Assembly (NCBI GenBank): GCA_001464935.1
Contig: LNEL01000012.1
Coordinates: 1-36,308 of the forward strand
From: Gammaproteobacteria bacterium Ga0077536
GTDB lineage: Bacteria > Pseudomonadota > Gammaproteobacteria > Ga0077536
Reading direction: 5' to 3'
DNA: 36,308 nt
The notes beneath the pieces were generated by a model, which ran no database searches, had not been told where the DNA came from, and saw nothing but the letters and a program-made list of their open reading frames with translations. The translations under genes and the position numbers were made by a program. Below, piece by piece: positions 26,069-36,102 of the stretch (positions are counted from its first letter, which is position 1; every line of letters begins with the position of its first letter).

Positions 26069-27157
26069 ATGACGGTATCGGCGGCACAAATCGAACAGGC
26101 CTTGCAGGGTTATATCGATCCCTACCTCGGCTGCGACGTGGTCAAGGCGGGCATGCTCAAGTCCATCGACATCTCCGACGCCCGCACGGTGATCGCGATC
26201 GAAGCCGGCTTCCCGACCGCGGGCTACGGCGCCGCGCTGTGCACCGCCCTCGCCGCGGCCGTCGCGACCGTGCCCGGCGCACCGCCGGCCGAGATCGCGC
26301 TCGACACGAAAATCGTTACACATGCCGTACAGAAAGGCGTGAAGCCGCTGCCCGGAGTCCGCAACACCATCGCGGTCGCATCGGGCAAAGGCGGCGTTGG
26401 CAAATCGACGACCGCGGTCAACCTCGCCCTGGCCCTGCACCGGGAAGGCGCGAGCGTCGGGCTGCTGGACGCCGACATCTACGGCCCCAGCCAGCCGCGC
26501 ATGCTGGGCTGCCCCGGCCGCCCGGATTCACGCGACGGCAAGTCGATGGAACCCAAGGTCAGCTACGGCATCCAGTGCATCTCCATCGGGCACCTGGTCG
26601 AGGAAGACACGCCGATGATCTGGCGCGGTCCGATGGCCACCAGCGCCCTCGAGCAGCTGCTGCGCGAGACCAACTGGCGCGACCTCGACTACCTCGTCAT
26701 CGACCTGCCGCCGGGCACCGGCGACATCCAGCTGACGCTGTGCCAGAAGATTCCGGTCAGCGGCGCGGTGATCGTCACGACGCCGCAGGACATCGCCCTG
26801 CTCGACGCCCGCAAGGGACTCAAGATGTTCGAGAAGGTCGACGTGCCGGTCCTCGGCATCGTCGAGAACATGAGCCAGCACATCTGCTCGAACTGCGGCC
26901 ACATCGAACACATCTTCGGCGCCGGGGGCGGCGCCGCGATGTCGCAGCAGTACGGGGTCGATCTGCTCGGTTCGCTGCCGCTCGACATCCGGATCCGCGA
27001 AGGCGTCGACAACGGCAGGCCGACGGTCGCCGTCGACCCGGATTCGGCGTCGTCGCTGGAGTACCGGGAAGTCGCGCGGCGCATCGCGGCCAAGCTCGCG
27101 CTCCGCGCGAAGGACTATTCGAGCCGCTTCCCGAACATCGTGATCAAGAACAGCTGA
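26069..27157 (+). CDS. apbC: Mrp/ApbC-type P-loop iron-sulfur cluster carrier
   Basis: The ATG at 26069 gives 362 residues; the in-frame extension to 25967 crosses the promoter region and is rejected. An N-terminal DUF59/MIP18-like domain (about 1-85) precedes the Mrp ATPase. Walker A is SGKGGVGKST (Gly106-Thr114), followed by LDADIYGPSQPRMLG, the YLVIDLPPGTGDIQLTL switch and the CSNC pair (Cys273, Cys276) that binds a bridging 4Fe-4S cluster. It delivers Fe-S clusters to apoproteins in the cytosol. It stands 27 bp upstream of dcd. metG-mrp divergent neighbours and mrp-dcd order are common in gammaproteobacteria. Confidence 0.95.
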   Translation: MTVSAAQIEQALQGYIDPYLGCDVVKAGMLKSIDISDARTVIAIEAGFPTAGYGAALCTALAAAVATVPGAPPAEIALDTKIVTHAVQKGVKPLPGVRNTIAVASGKGGVGKSTTAVNLALALHREGASVGLLDADIYGPSQPRMLGCPGRPDSRDGKSMEPKVSYGIQCISIGHLVEEDTPMIWRGPMATSALEQLLRETNWRDLDYLVIDLPPGTGDIQLTLCQKIPVSGAVIVTTPQDIALLDARKGLKMFEKVDVPVLGIVENMSQHICSNCGHIEHIFGAGGGAAMSQQYGVDLLGSLPLDIRIREGVDNGRPTVAVDPDSASSLEYREVARRIAAKLALRAKDYSSRFPNIVIKNS

Positions 27158-27184
27158 GCGCCGCGCGCGGAAAGACTGCCTGCC

Positions 27185-27751
27185 ATGCCGATAAAGAGCG
27201 ACCGCTGGATTAGGCAAATGGCCCGGGAGCACGGGCTGATCGACCCTTTCGAGCCCGGCCAGGTGCGCGAGACGGATGGACGGCCCGTGATTTCCTACGG
27301 CACGTCGAGCTACGGCTACGACATCCGCTGCGCGCCCGAATTCAAGGTGTTCACCAATGTCTATTCGGCGGTCGTCGACCCCAAGGCGTTCGACCCCACG
27401 AGCTTCGTCGACATCAATGCCGACGTCTGCATCATCCCGCCGAACTCCTTCGCGCTGGCCCGCACCGTCGAGTACTTCCGCATCCCGCGCAATATCCTGA
27501 CCATCTGCCTCGGCAAGTCGACGTATGCCCGCTGCGGCATCATCGTCAACGTGACCCCGCTCGAACCGGAATGGGAAGGGCACGTGACGCTGGAGTTTTC
27601 GAACACCACGCCGCTACCAGCAAAGATATATGCGAACGAGGGAGTGGCCCAGGTGCTGTTCCTCGAGTCCGACGAAGCCTGCGAAGTCTCGTACCGGGAC
27701 CGCGGCGGCAAGTACCAGGGCCAGCGCGGCGTGACGTTGCCGAAGGCCTGA
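27185..27751 (+). CDS. dcd: dCTP deaminase
   Basis: A 188-residue enzyme, about the family's usual length (E. coli 193). It deaminates dCTP to dUTP, supplying dUMP for thymidylate synthesis. Family segments are [39 protein letters not shown]-like [20 protein letters not shown] and [23 protein letters not shown]; the Glu in the EWEGHVTLE segment is the expected catalytic base. The C-terminus has [13 protein letters not shown]. It probably shares a transcript with mrp (27-bp gap). It ends 5 bp before the convergent TusA-family gene. Confidence 0.97.
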   Translation: MPIKSDRWIRQMAREHGLIDPFEPGQVRETDGRPVISYGTSSYGYDIRCAPEFKVFTNVYSAVVDPKAFDPTSFVDINADVCIIPPNSFALARTVEYFRIPRNILTICLGKSTYARCGIIVNVTPLEPEWEGHVTLEFSNTTPLPAKIYANEGVAQVLFLESDEACEVSYRDRGGKYQGQRGVTLPKA

Positions 27752-27756
27752 GAGCG

Positions 27757-28008
27757 CTAGTCCGCGCGGGTCAGTTCGAAACGGAGCACGCCGTCGGATT
27801 CGTGTGCCGTCACCAGTGCATAGCCGCGCTGGGCGGCGAGCTTCTCGATGTCGACGGTACTGTCGGGGTCGGTGGCGAGCAGCGTGAATGCAGTCGTAGT
27901 CGACTGGGTGGCCATGGCCTTCCTGAGTTTCAGCAGCGGCAGCGGACAGTTGAGTCCGCGGGCATCGATGAGGTGAGGCGCAGGCGGCGCCCGGTCAGAT
28001 GATGTCAT
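27757..28008 (-). CDS. TusA-family sulfurtransferase / SirA-like protein
   Basis: The ATG at 28008-28006 gives 83 residues; the longer frame to 28209 runs into the divergent gene. The signature IDARGLNCPLPLLKLRKAM holds the conserved Cys21 followed by Pro-x-Pro, the site of persulfide in TusA. The rest has the two-layer fold pattern (FTLLATDPDSTVDIEKLAAQ; the C-terminal GVLRFELTRAD strand). It may carry sulfur for tRNA thiolation or other sulfur trafficking; paralogues with differing roles exist, so I give no symbol. It is divergent from the response regulator and convergent with dcd. Confidence 0.88.
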   Translation of the reverse strand: MTSSDRAPPAPHLIDARGLNCPLPLLKLRKAMATQSTTTAFTLLATDPDSTVDIEKLAAQRGYALVTAHESDGVLRFELTRAD

Positions 28009-28084
28009 GGCTGTCTGCTTCGCAAGGCGTTCGGCTGGAGGGTCTGCCCCGTGCTGTGCAATTGCTCTAAGGGCAGCGCCTATC

Positions 28085-28096
28085 CCATTGAAATGG
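28085..28096. repeat. Palindrome CCATT-GA-AATGG at the response-regulator promoter
   Basis: CCATTGAAATGG is an inverted repeat with 5-bp arms and a 2-base centre. It directly abuts the candidate -35 box (28097-28102). Its position is suited to an operator, for example for autoregulation or control of the divergent TusA gene. I recognise no named factor. Confidence 0.35.
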
Positions 28097-28124
28097 TTGT
28101 TATTGGCTGGCGCAACGCTATTAT
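28097..28124 (+). promoter_or_regulatory. Probable promoter of the response regulator
   Basis: TTGTTA (28097-28102) and TATTAT (28119-28124) are separated by 16 bp, matching 4 and 5 of 6 sigma-70 positions. The region is the AT-richest part of the 188-bp divergent gap between the TusA-family gene and the response regulator. The leader would be about 65 bases. Confidence 0.5.
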
Positions 28125-28196
28125 AGGGTCGGGTACCGCTCGGGCCCTTCAACCCGCGTAAATCGGCGCGCTGCGCTTGCCGAAGGGAGGCCGGTT

Positions 28197-28889
28197 TTGA
28201 GGATAGCACTACTGGAAGACGACCAGGATCAGGCCCTCCTGTTCATGGAGTGGCTGAAATCCGCGGGTCACACCTGCGAGCACTTCAAGTCCGGCAAGAT
28301 GTTCGTGCGCAACATCAAGCGCGACAGCTACGACGCGCTGATCCTGGACTGGATGATCCCGGACATGGACGGCTACGAAGTGCTGGGCTGGGTCCGGCAG
28401 AATTTCGAGTGGCCGATACCGGTCGTGTTCGTGACCGCGAAGGACGATGAGGACGACATCGTGCGCGCGCTCGAGCAGGGTGCCGACGACTACATCGTCA
28501 AGCCGGCCAAGCAGCGCGAGCTGGTGGCCCGGATCACCGCTGTCGCCCGCCGCGTGTCACCGGTCGAGGAAGGGCAGACGACGATCGACTTCGAGCCCTT
28601 CCATATCGATCTCGCGAACCATGAAGTCCGCAAGGACGGCCAGCGCATCGACGTGACCCAGAAGGAATACGAGCTGATCGTCTTCCTGTTCCGCAACATC
28701 GGCCGCGTGCTGTCGCGCGCCCACATCCTGGAAAGCGTGTGGGGTCGCAATCCCGACATCAACACGCGCACCGTCGACACCCACGTGAGCCGCATCCGCA
28801 CGAAGCTCGCGCTGGCGGCCGAAATGGGCTGGAAGCTGTCGTCGATTTACCAGCACGGCTACCGGCTCGAACGCATCGTGCCGAACTAG
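28197..28889 (+). CDS. OmpR-family response regulator (orphan)
   Basis: A 230-residue DNA-binding regulator. The TTG start at 28197 is chosen because AAGGGAGG (28183-28190) lies 6 bases upstream. The receiver domain has the acidic pair Asp8/Asp9, phospho-acceptor Asp51 (LILDWMIPDMDGYEV), Thr80 and Lys102 (YIVKPAKQREL). The C-terminal winged helix (about 135-228) has FHIDLANHEVRKDGQRIDVT, TQKEYELIVFLFRNIGRVLS and NTRTVDTHVSRIRTKL. No histidine kinase is adjacent, so its partner lies elsewhere. The divergent TusA-family gene is a candidate target. The acidic WGRNPDINTRTVD stretch is standard for the family. Confidence 0.93.
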   Translation: MRIALLEDDQDQALLFMEWLKSAGHTCEHFKSGKMFVRNIKRDSYDALILDWMIPDMDGYEVLGWVRQNFEWPIPVVFVTAKDDEDDIVRALEQGADDYIVKPAKQRELVARITAVARRVSPVEEGQTTIDFEPFHIDLANHEVRKDGQRIDVTQKEYELIVFLFRNIGRVLSRAHILESVWGRNPDINTRTVDTHVSRIRTKLALAAEMGWKLSSIYQHGYRLERIVPN

Positions 28890-28985
28890 GTCCGGTGCCG
28901 CCGCTCGCGCGGCACTGCCGTCCCGCCCGCGTCCTCCCGCGCCAGCGCAACGCCCGACCGGCGCGCGCTGCGACACCTGATCTCT

Positions 28986-29014
28986 TTGGCGCCACGCCGC
29001 CAGTAGGCTAGAAT
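28986..29014 (+). promoter_or_regulatory. Probable ispG promoter
   Basis: TTGGCG (28986-28991) and TAGAAT (29009-29014) are separated by exactly 17 bp; the -10 matches 5 of 6 positions. It lies 59 bp before the ispG ATG, in the 184-bp gap after the response regulator. The -35 is weak after the TTG. Confidence 0.55.
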
Positions 29015-29073
29015 CCGCGTGGCTGAGCAGCCCCAATTCCCCCCTGAATCATAGCGTTATCGAACGGCACCCC

Positions 29074-30336
<1,263 letters not shown>

Positions 30337-30405
30337 GCCTGTCGTCGCGCGCCGGCGGCGGGCGGGCGCGACAGCCCTGATCCGTCCGCGCGCGAGAGCA
30401 CGCCG

Positions 30406-31776
30406 TTGAACATCCATATCCTCGGCATCTGCGGCACCTTCATGGCCGGCCTCGCGCAGATCGCGCGCGAAGCCGGGCATGCGGTCGTCGGTTCCGACCA
30501 CAACGTCTACCCGCCGATGAGCGATTTCCTGCGTGGGGCAGGCATTCGCGTACACGAGGGCTGGGATCTGGCGACGCTCGATGCCGCCACCGATCTGGTT
30601 GTCATCGGGAACGCGCTCAGCCGCGGCAATCCGCTGGTCGAAGCCGTGCTCGATCGCGGCCTGCGCTACACCTCGGGCGCCGCCTGGATGTCAGAGCATG
30701 TCCTTCACGGGCGCGAGGTGATCGCGGTCGCCGGTACACACGGCAAGACCACGACGAGCAGCATGGTGGCGTGGATCCTCGACCAGGCGGGCCTCGAACC
30801 CGGGTTTCTGATCGGCGGCATCGCGCACGATTTCGGACTGCCGGCACGTCTCGGCCGCGGCCGCCATTTCGTGATCGAGGCCGATGAGTACGACACGGCC
30901 TTCTTCGACAAGCGCTCGAAATTCGTCCACTACCAGCCGACGATTGCGCTACTGAACAATCTCGAATTCGATCACGCCGACATCTTTCCGGACCTCGGCG
31001 CGATTCAGACCCAGTTTCATCACCTGCTGCGCATCGTCCCGCCGCGCGGCACCGTGCTGTGGAACGCCGGGGATCCGAACCTCGCGGCCGTCATCGAACG
31101 TGGCTGCTGGAGCCGCCAGTGCCGGTTCGGCATGAGCGAGGGCGACTGGCGCCTGCACGAAACCCAGCCGGGCCATTTCACCGTGCGACACGGGCAGCAG
31201 CCGGCGGCGACGCTGACGCTCGCCCTCCCCGGCCAGCACAACGCGCTGAACGCAACCGCGGCCCTCGCCGCCGCACACCTCGCTGGCGTCGACACCGACA
31301 CGGCACTGCAGGCGCTCGCGAGTTTCGGTGGCGTCAAGCGTCGACTGGAACTGCGCGGCACCGTCGGCGACATCGCCGTCTACGACGATTTCGCGCATCA
31401 TCCCACCGCCATCGCAGCGACGATCGCAGCGCTGCGCAGCCGCATGCGCGGTGGTCGGCTGATCGCCGTGCTCGAGCCACGCTCGAACACGATGCGCGCC
31501 GGCGTGCATCGGGCCGAACTCGCGGCATCGCTGGCGGGCGCCGATCGCGTGTTCATGCTCGAACCGGGCAATCTGGGCTGGGATCTGCGCGCGGCAACCG
31601 CCGCGCTCGGCGCACAGCGTGTCGTGGCGGCTTCGGTCGCCGAGATCATCACGGCCCTGCTTGGCGACCTGCGTGCCGGCGACCAGGTGCTGGTGATGAG
31701 CAACGGCGGGTTCGAACAGATCCATGCCCGTCTGCTGGCCGCGCTCGCCGCGCGGCACCAGGGTACCCAGCAATGA
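30406..31776 (+). CDS. mpl: UDP-N-acetylmuramate:L-alanyl-gamma-D-glutamyl-meso-diaminopimelate ligase
   Basis: A 456-residue Mur-ligase-type enzyme that recycles murein tripeptide by joining it to UDP-MurNAc in the cytosol. The start is a TTG (30406) giving MNIHILGICGTFMAGLAQIA, which matches Mpl rather than MurC (HILGICGTFMAGLA is distinctive). The ATP site is AGTHGKTTTSSMVAWIL. Other segments are FVIEADEYDTAFFDKRSKFVHY and YDDFAHHPTAI, both typical of Mpl. The C-terminal domain is complete. The stop overlaps the LON-domain gene by ATGA. mpl, the LON-domain gene, lptD and surA form an envelope-related block. Confidence 0.95.
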   Translation: MNIHILGICGTFMAGLAQIAREAGHAVVGSDHNVYPPMSDFLRGAGIRVHEGWDLATLDAATDLVVIGNALSRGNPLVEAVLDRGLRYTSGAAWMSEHVLHGREVIAVAGTHGKTTTSSMVAWILDQAGLEPGFLIGGIAHDFGLPARLGRGRHFVIEADEYDTAFFDKRSKFVHYQPTIALLNNLEFDHADIFPDLGAIQTQFHHLLRIVPPRGTVLWNAGDPNLAAVIERGCWSRQCRFGMSEGDWRLHETQPGHFTVRHGQQPAATLTLALPGQHNALNATAALAAAHLAGVDTDTALQALASFGGVKRRLELRGTVGDIAVYDDFAHHPTAIAATIAALRSRMRGGRLIAVLEPRSNTMRAGVHRAELAASLAGADRVFMLEPGNLGWDLRAATAALGAQRVVAASVAEIITALLGDLRAGDQVLVMSNGGFEQIHARLLAALAARHQGTQQ

Positions 31777-32366
31777 GCGAATCGCTGCCGCTGTTTCCGC
31801 TGCGCGCGGTGCTCTTCCCGGACGGGCTGCTGCCGTTGAGAATCTTCGAACCCCGCTACATCGGGCTGGTTCGCGACTGCATGCGCGACGCGCATGGTTT
31901 CGGCATCACCCCGATTCGCAATGGCGGCGAGGCCGGTGAACCCGCCGAACCGCATGCGGTGGGCACGTGCGCGGAGATTGTCGACTTCGATCAGGGGCGG
32001 GATGGTCTGCTGCACATCCTCGTCAAGGGCTCATACCGCTTCCGCCTGCTGAATCATCAGGCGCGGCGCGACGGACTGCTGATCGGTGACATCGAACGCA
32101 TTGTCGAAGACAGCACGGTGCCGCCAGCTGACGATTATGCGCAGTTGAGGACGGTACTTGAGAAAGTGCTTGAGATAGAGTCTGCATCCACCGGACAAAC
32201 AAGCGCAGTTCCGTCTAGCGCATCCCACACGATCTATCGTTTGCTAGAGCGTCTGCCGTTTTCACTGACGAACAAACTCGACATTCTCGCGGCGACCCGC
32301 GTTGATCGACAGATCGAATTGTGCCATCTCGCGCTCGCGCAGTTGATGCAACAGCGCAGCGTCTGA
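31773..32366 (+). CDS. Stand-alone LON substrate-binding (N-terminal) domain protein
   Basis: The ATG at 31773 (in the mpl ATGA overlap) gives 197 residues. MSESLPLFPLRAVLFPDGLL and LRIFEPRYIGLVRDCMR are the standard start of the LON N-domain, followed by the small beta-barrel (HAVGTCAEIVDFDQGRDGLL) and a helical half. There is no AAA+ or protease domain, so this is the stand-alone family (annotated in many genomes as LON_substr_bdg), whose function is unknown. The tail of the gene is relatively AT-richer than the neighbours. It ends 104 bp before lptD. Confidence 0.92.
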   Translation: MSESLPLFPLRAVLFPDGLLPLRIFEPRYIGLVRDCMRDAHGFGITPIRNGGEAGEPAEPHAVGTCAEIVDFDQGRDGLLHILVKGSYRFRLLNHQARRDGLLIGDIERIVEDSTVPPADDYAQLRTVLEKVLEIESASTGQTSAVPSSASHTIYRLLERLPFSLTNKLDILAATRVDRQIELCHLALAQLMQQRSV

Positions 32367-32470
32367 CGCTTCGTTCGAATAAACCGAGACTCGACTTCGA
32401 TTCAGGTTGAAGCGCGTTCGACGGTGTGCGATTTTACCCGCACGCTGGATAGCCCCCGGCAGGCGGGCCA

Positions 32471-34696
32471 ATGTTTCGAACGATAATTTCTGCACTCACT
32501 TTTTTGATCGCCAGTTCGTCCGTTCTCGCCGCCAGCCAGCGCTCTGCGGACGAGTACTGGTGGCTGTGTCCGGTCGATCGCAGCCTGCCGATCCGGCCGG
32601 AGTTCAGCAGCGCGGAGCTTGCGCCGGGCAGCACGGAAATCCGCGCCGAATCCACGCGTGTCGTCGATCAGGGCGTCACCGAATTCAGTGGTGAAGTCGA
32701 ACTCGTGCAGGACGGCAAGGCGCTGAGCGCCGATGACGTCCTCTACGATCAGGCCGGCGACTCGATGACGGCGACCGGCCAGGCCCACATCTGGGATTCG
32801 ACGCTGCTGTGGTCGGGTTATCGCGCGATGTTCAACATGCGCACCGACAATCACCGCCTCGAGCGCGGCAATTACTGGCTGCTCGGCCGCCAGGGCCGCG
32901 GCAGTGCCGACATGATTCGCACCAACAACGCCACGCAGATTTCGCGACTCGAGTCGGTCGATTACACAACCTGCCCGACGGGCGCCGAAACCTGGAAGTT
33001 CTCGGCGTCGAAGATCAAGCTCGATCATGCGGAAGAACGCGGCTACGCGACGAATGCGGTCCTCAAGATTCGCGGTGTGCCGGTGTTCTACATTCCGTAT
33101 TTCAATTTCCCGCTGTCAGACAGGCGCAAATCCGGCCTGCTGACCCCGACCATCGGCAATTCAAACGAGCGCGGCTTCGACACGGAGATTCCGTACTACA
33201 TCGACATTGCGCCGAACCAGGACGCCACGGTCGCGCCGCGCTGGATCTCCGAGCGCGGCCTGATGATGAAGGGCGAATACCGTTACATGGGACGCCAGTT
33301 CGAGAGCGAACTTGACGTCGAGTACCTGCCCGGCGATCAGCTAGCCGATCAGGATCGCAGCTATGTGCGGCTGGAACACGAACAGCGCTACGGCCAGAAC
33401 GAACGCGGCCACCTCTACGCGCTGCTGCAGAACGCGTCCGACGCGCAGTATTTCGAGGATTTCGGCGGTGGCCTGGCGGTCACCAGCCAGCGCTTTCTCG
33501 ATCGCCGCATCCAGACCGAGTACTTCAGCGAGTGGTACCAGGTGTTCGGTACCATGCAGGCCTATCAGAACATCGACGATTCGATTCCCGATCAGTTCGG
33601 GCCCTACCGTCGCCTGCCGCAGGTCATGGCACAGACCATCTTTCCGCAGTACCACCTGCGGCCCCATTTCTACGGGCTCTCGGAGATCACCTATTTCGAT
33701 CGAGAGGACAGCGTCACCGGCGGGCGCGTCGAACTGCAGCCGACCCTGTCGGTGCCGTTCATCAAGCCCTGGCTTTACCTGAAACCCGCGATTGGGCTGC
33801 GTCAGACCAACTACTTCCTGACCAATTCGCGCGAGTTCGACAGCACGCTGTCCCGCTCTGTGCCCGTCGCCAGCGCGGACGCCCAGTTGTTCCTGGAACG
33901 CCGCTTCAAGGCCTGGGACGTGCCGTTGATGCAGACGCTCGAGCCGCGTGCCTACTATGTGCTGACGCCCAAGGTCGGTCAGAGCGACATTCCGATTTTC
34001 GACACCGGCCTGTTCGACTTCACGTTCCTGCAGCTGTTCAACGAAAACCGTTTTGCCGGCCGTGACCGCGTTGGCGACACCAACCAGCTCGCCGTCGCCG
34101 TGACTTCGCGCTTTCTGAGCCTGGACTCCGGGCGCGAACTGTTCCGGACCAGTCTCGGGCAGATCTACTACTTCCGAGACCGAGAGATATCGCTCCCGGG
34201 CACCACGATTGAGGACGACAGCACGTCCGAATTCATCGGCGAGGTCGCCGCCAGCCCCGTCGAGTCATGGTCGGCCCGTGCCACGGTGCAGTGGGATCCG
34301 CACGTGAATCAAACGGAGAAGTCGGCTTTCTCCATCCGCTATGCGCCGCCCGATGGCACCGTGGTCAACGCCGCCTACCGTTTGCGCCGGGCAGTGACCG
34401 ACATCGAGCAGACCGATCTCTCGTGGCGGGTGCCGTTGACGGAAAATCTCAGCATGGTCGGGCGCTGGAACTATTCGCTGCAGAGCCAGCAGTCCCTGGA
34501 ACTCGTCGGCGGCCTGGAGCTCGAAACCTGCTGCTGGGGGATTCGTCTGTTGAGCCGACGGTTCATCCGCAACAGCGAAGGCGAGTTCGACAATGCGATT
34601 TTCATGCAGGCCGAATTCAAGGGTCTGGGCGGGTTCGGGCGCTCGGCGGCGTCGTTCCTGCGCAAGAGCATTCCCGGCTACGAGCCGATCTTCTGA
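32471..34696 (+). CDS. lptD: LPS-assembly protein LptD
   Basis: A 741-residue outer-membrane protein with signal peptide MFRTIISALTFLIASSSVLA. An N-terminal OstA/LptA-like domain (about 50-190: AESTRVVDQGVTEFSGEVEL, ADDVLYDQAGDSMTATG) precedes the beta-barrel (about 200-741; GVPVFYIPYFNFPLSDRRKS; RGFDTEIPYYIDIAPNQDAT). The cysteines that form the nonconsecutive disulfides are kept: Cys33, Cys168, Cys687 and Cys688 (ETCCWG). With LptE it inserts LPS into the outer leaflet. E. coli LptD is 784 residues, so this is somewhat short but complete. surA lies downstream, the usual order. Confidence 0.96.
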   Translation: MFRTIISALTFLIASSSVLAASQRSADEYWWLCPVDRSLPIRPEFSSAELAPGSTEIRAESTRVVDQGVTEFSGEVELVQDGKALSADDVLYDQAGDSMTATGQAHIWDSTLLWSGYRAMFNMRTDNHRLERGNYWLLGRQGRGSADMIRTNNATQISRLESVDYTTCPTGAETWKFSASKIKLDHAEERGYATNAVLKIRGVPVFYIPYFNFPLSDRRKSGLLTPTIGNSNERGFDTEIPYYIDIAPNQDATVAPRWISERGLMMKGEYRYMGRQFESELDVEYLPGDQLADQDRSYVRLEHEQRYGQNERGHLYALLQNASDAQYFEDFGGGLAVTSQRFLDRRIQTEYFSEWYQVFGTMQAYQNIDDSIPDQFGPYRRLPQVMAQTIFPQYHLRPHFYGLSEITYFDREDSVTGGRVELQPTLSVPFIKPWLYLKPAIGLRQTNYFLTNSREFDSTLSRSVPVASADAQLFLERRFKAWDVPLMQTLEPRAYYVLTPKVGQSDIPIFDTGLFDFTFLQLFNENRFAGRDRVGDTNQLAVAVTSRFLSLDSGRELFRTSLGQIYYFRDREISLPGTTIEDDSTSEFIGEVAASPVESWSARATVQWDPHVNQTEKSAFSIRYAPPDGTVVNAAYRLRRAVTDIEQTDLSWRVPLTENLSMVGRWNYSLQSQQSLELVGGLELETCCWGIRLLSRRFIRNSEGEFDNAIFMQAEFKGLGGFGRSAASFLRKSIPGYEPIF

Positions 34697-34828
34697 CAGG
34701 GGAGTCGGGCCGTTTTCAGCAATCGACGGGGACTTTCAGTTAAAATCCCCGGTCCAGGACAGCTCACCCACAGGCTTTCGGCCGCGGCCGGGCTTCGCAA
34801 CGCAACAGGGGCCTTTGACCGGCATTCG

Positions 34829-36102
34829 ATGGATAAACTGATTTCGACATTCGGGCGCGTCGGCCTGCTGCTCAGCGCGCTGTGCTGCTGCGCGGCCGCG
34901 TCAGCCTTCCAGCTGGACCGCATCATCGCGATCGTCGACGACGACGTCGTCATGCAGAGCGAACTTGAGCAGCAGATCAACCGCGTGCGCGACGAGCTGC
35001 GCCGCCAGGGTACCGAAGCCCCGCCGATTTCCGTGCTGCGCCGTCAGGTCATGGAGCGGCTGATCCTGCAGAAAATCCAGCTGCAGCTCGCCGAACGCAC
35101 CGGGGTCGTCGTCACCGAAGAATCGCTGGACCGGGCGATTGACGACATCGCGCAGAAGAACAAGCTCTCATCCGATCAGTTCCGCGAGATCCTTGCCTCC
35201 GAAGGCTATGACTACGCGGTGTTCCGCGAGGACATCCGGCAGGAGATCATCCTGTCGCGCCTGCGTCGCGAGGAAGTCGACAAGCGCATGCAGGTCAGCG
35301 AGCGCGAGATCGACAATTTCCTGCTGAACGAACAGGGCGGTGCCGACGGCGACAGCGAGTACCAGGTCGCGCACATCCTGATCTCGATTCCGACGGGCGC
35401 CACCGACGACGAGCGGCGGGCTGCCCGCGAACGCGCCGACGAAGCCCTGGCGCGTGTTGAAGCCGGCGAGGACTTCGGCAACGTCGCGGTGGCGATGTCC
35501 GACGGCCAGGATGCGCTGGACGGCGGCGAACTCGGCTGGCGGGCGCTGAACGAAATTCCGACGCTGTTCAGCGACGTCGTGCGCGATTTCGAGGTCGGAC
35601 AGGTCAGCGATCTGATCACGAGCCCGAGCGGTTATCACCTGATCAGGCTGAATGGCAAACGCAGCGGCGAAACCGTGATGCTCGAGCAGACCAAGGTCCG
35701 GCACATCCTGGTGTCACCCGGCGAACTGCTGAGCTCCGAGGAAGCGCTGAACAGACTGCGTCAATTGCGCCTGCGCCTGGAGAACGGCGACGACTTCGCG
35801 TCCATCGCGCGCACCAATTCCGATGACCGCGGATCGGCGCTGCAGGGCGGCGATCTCGGCTGGGTGAGCCCGGGCCAGATGGTGCCCGAGTTCGAAGAAG
35901 TGATGCTCGCCACGGACATCGGTCAGCTCAGCGAGCCATTCTCGAAGTGCTCGACAAGCGCAATTACGACGGCACCGACGAAGTGCGGCGGGCCAAGGCG
36001 CGCGAAGCCATCCTGCAGCGCAAGCGCGAAGAAGCGCATCAGGACTGGTTGCGGCGGCTGCGGGACGAAGCGTATGTCGAACTTCGCGTCGACGACGAAT
36101 AA
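34829..36102 (+). pseudogene. surA: Periplasmic chaperone/peptidyl-prolyl isomerase SurA, frameshifted near the C-terminus
   Basis: The ATG at 34829 gives a signal peptide (VGLLLSALCCCAAASA), the SurA_N helical domain (LDRIIAIVDDDVVMQSELEQ) and two parvulin domains (SEYQVAHILISIPTGA; EQTKVRHILVSPGELL). The frame is normal to Phe371 (35941). Then the SurA sequence resumes in another frame: ILEVLDKRNYDGTD and so on to DDE and TAA at 36102. The missing piece is what the family has as xxxFGWH, about 7 residues plus a shift, consistent with a 25-base deletion between ATTC repeats. SurA folds outer-membrane proteins. The lesion may be real or a sequence error. In the first frame no stop occurs before pdxA. 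Confidence 0.88.

Noticed and set aside
32367..32470. Sigma-E type promoter before lptD
   Set aside because: In E. coli lptD is under sigma-E control, but no GGAACTT/GTCTAA pair was visible; only a weak TTGAAG at 32407 with a poor -10.
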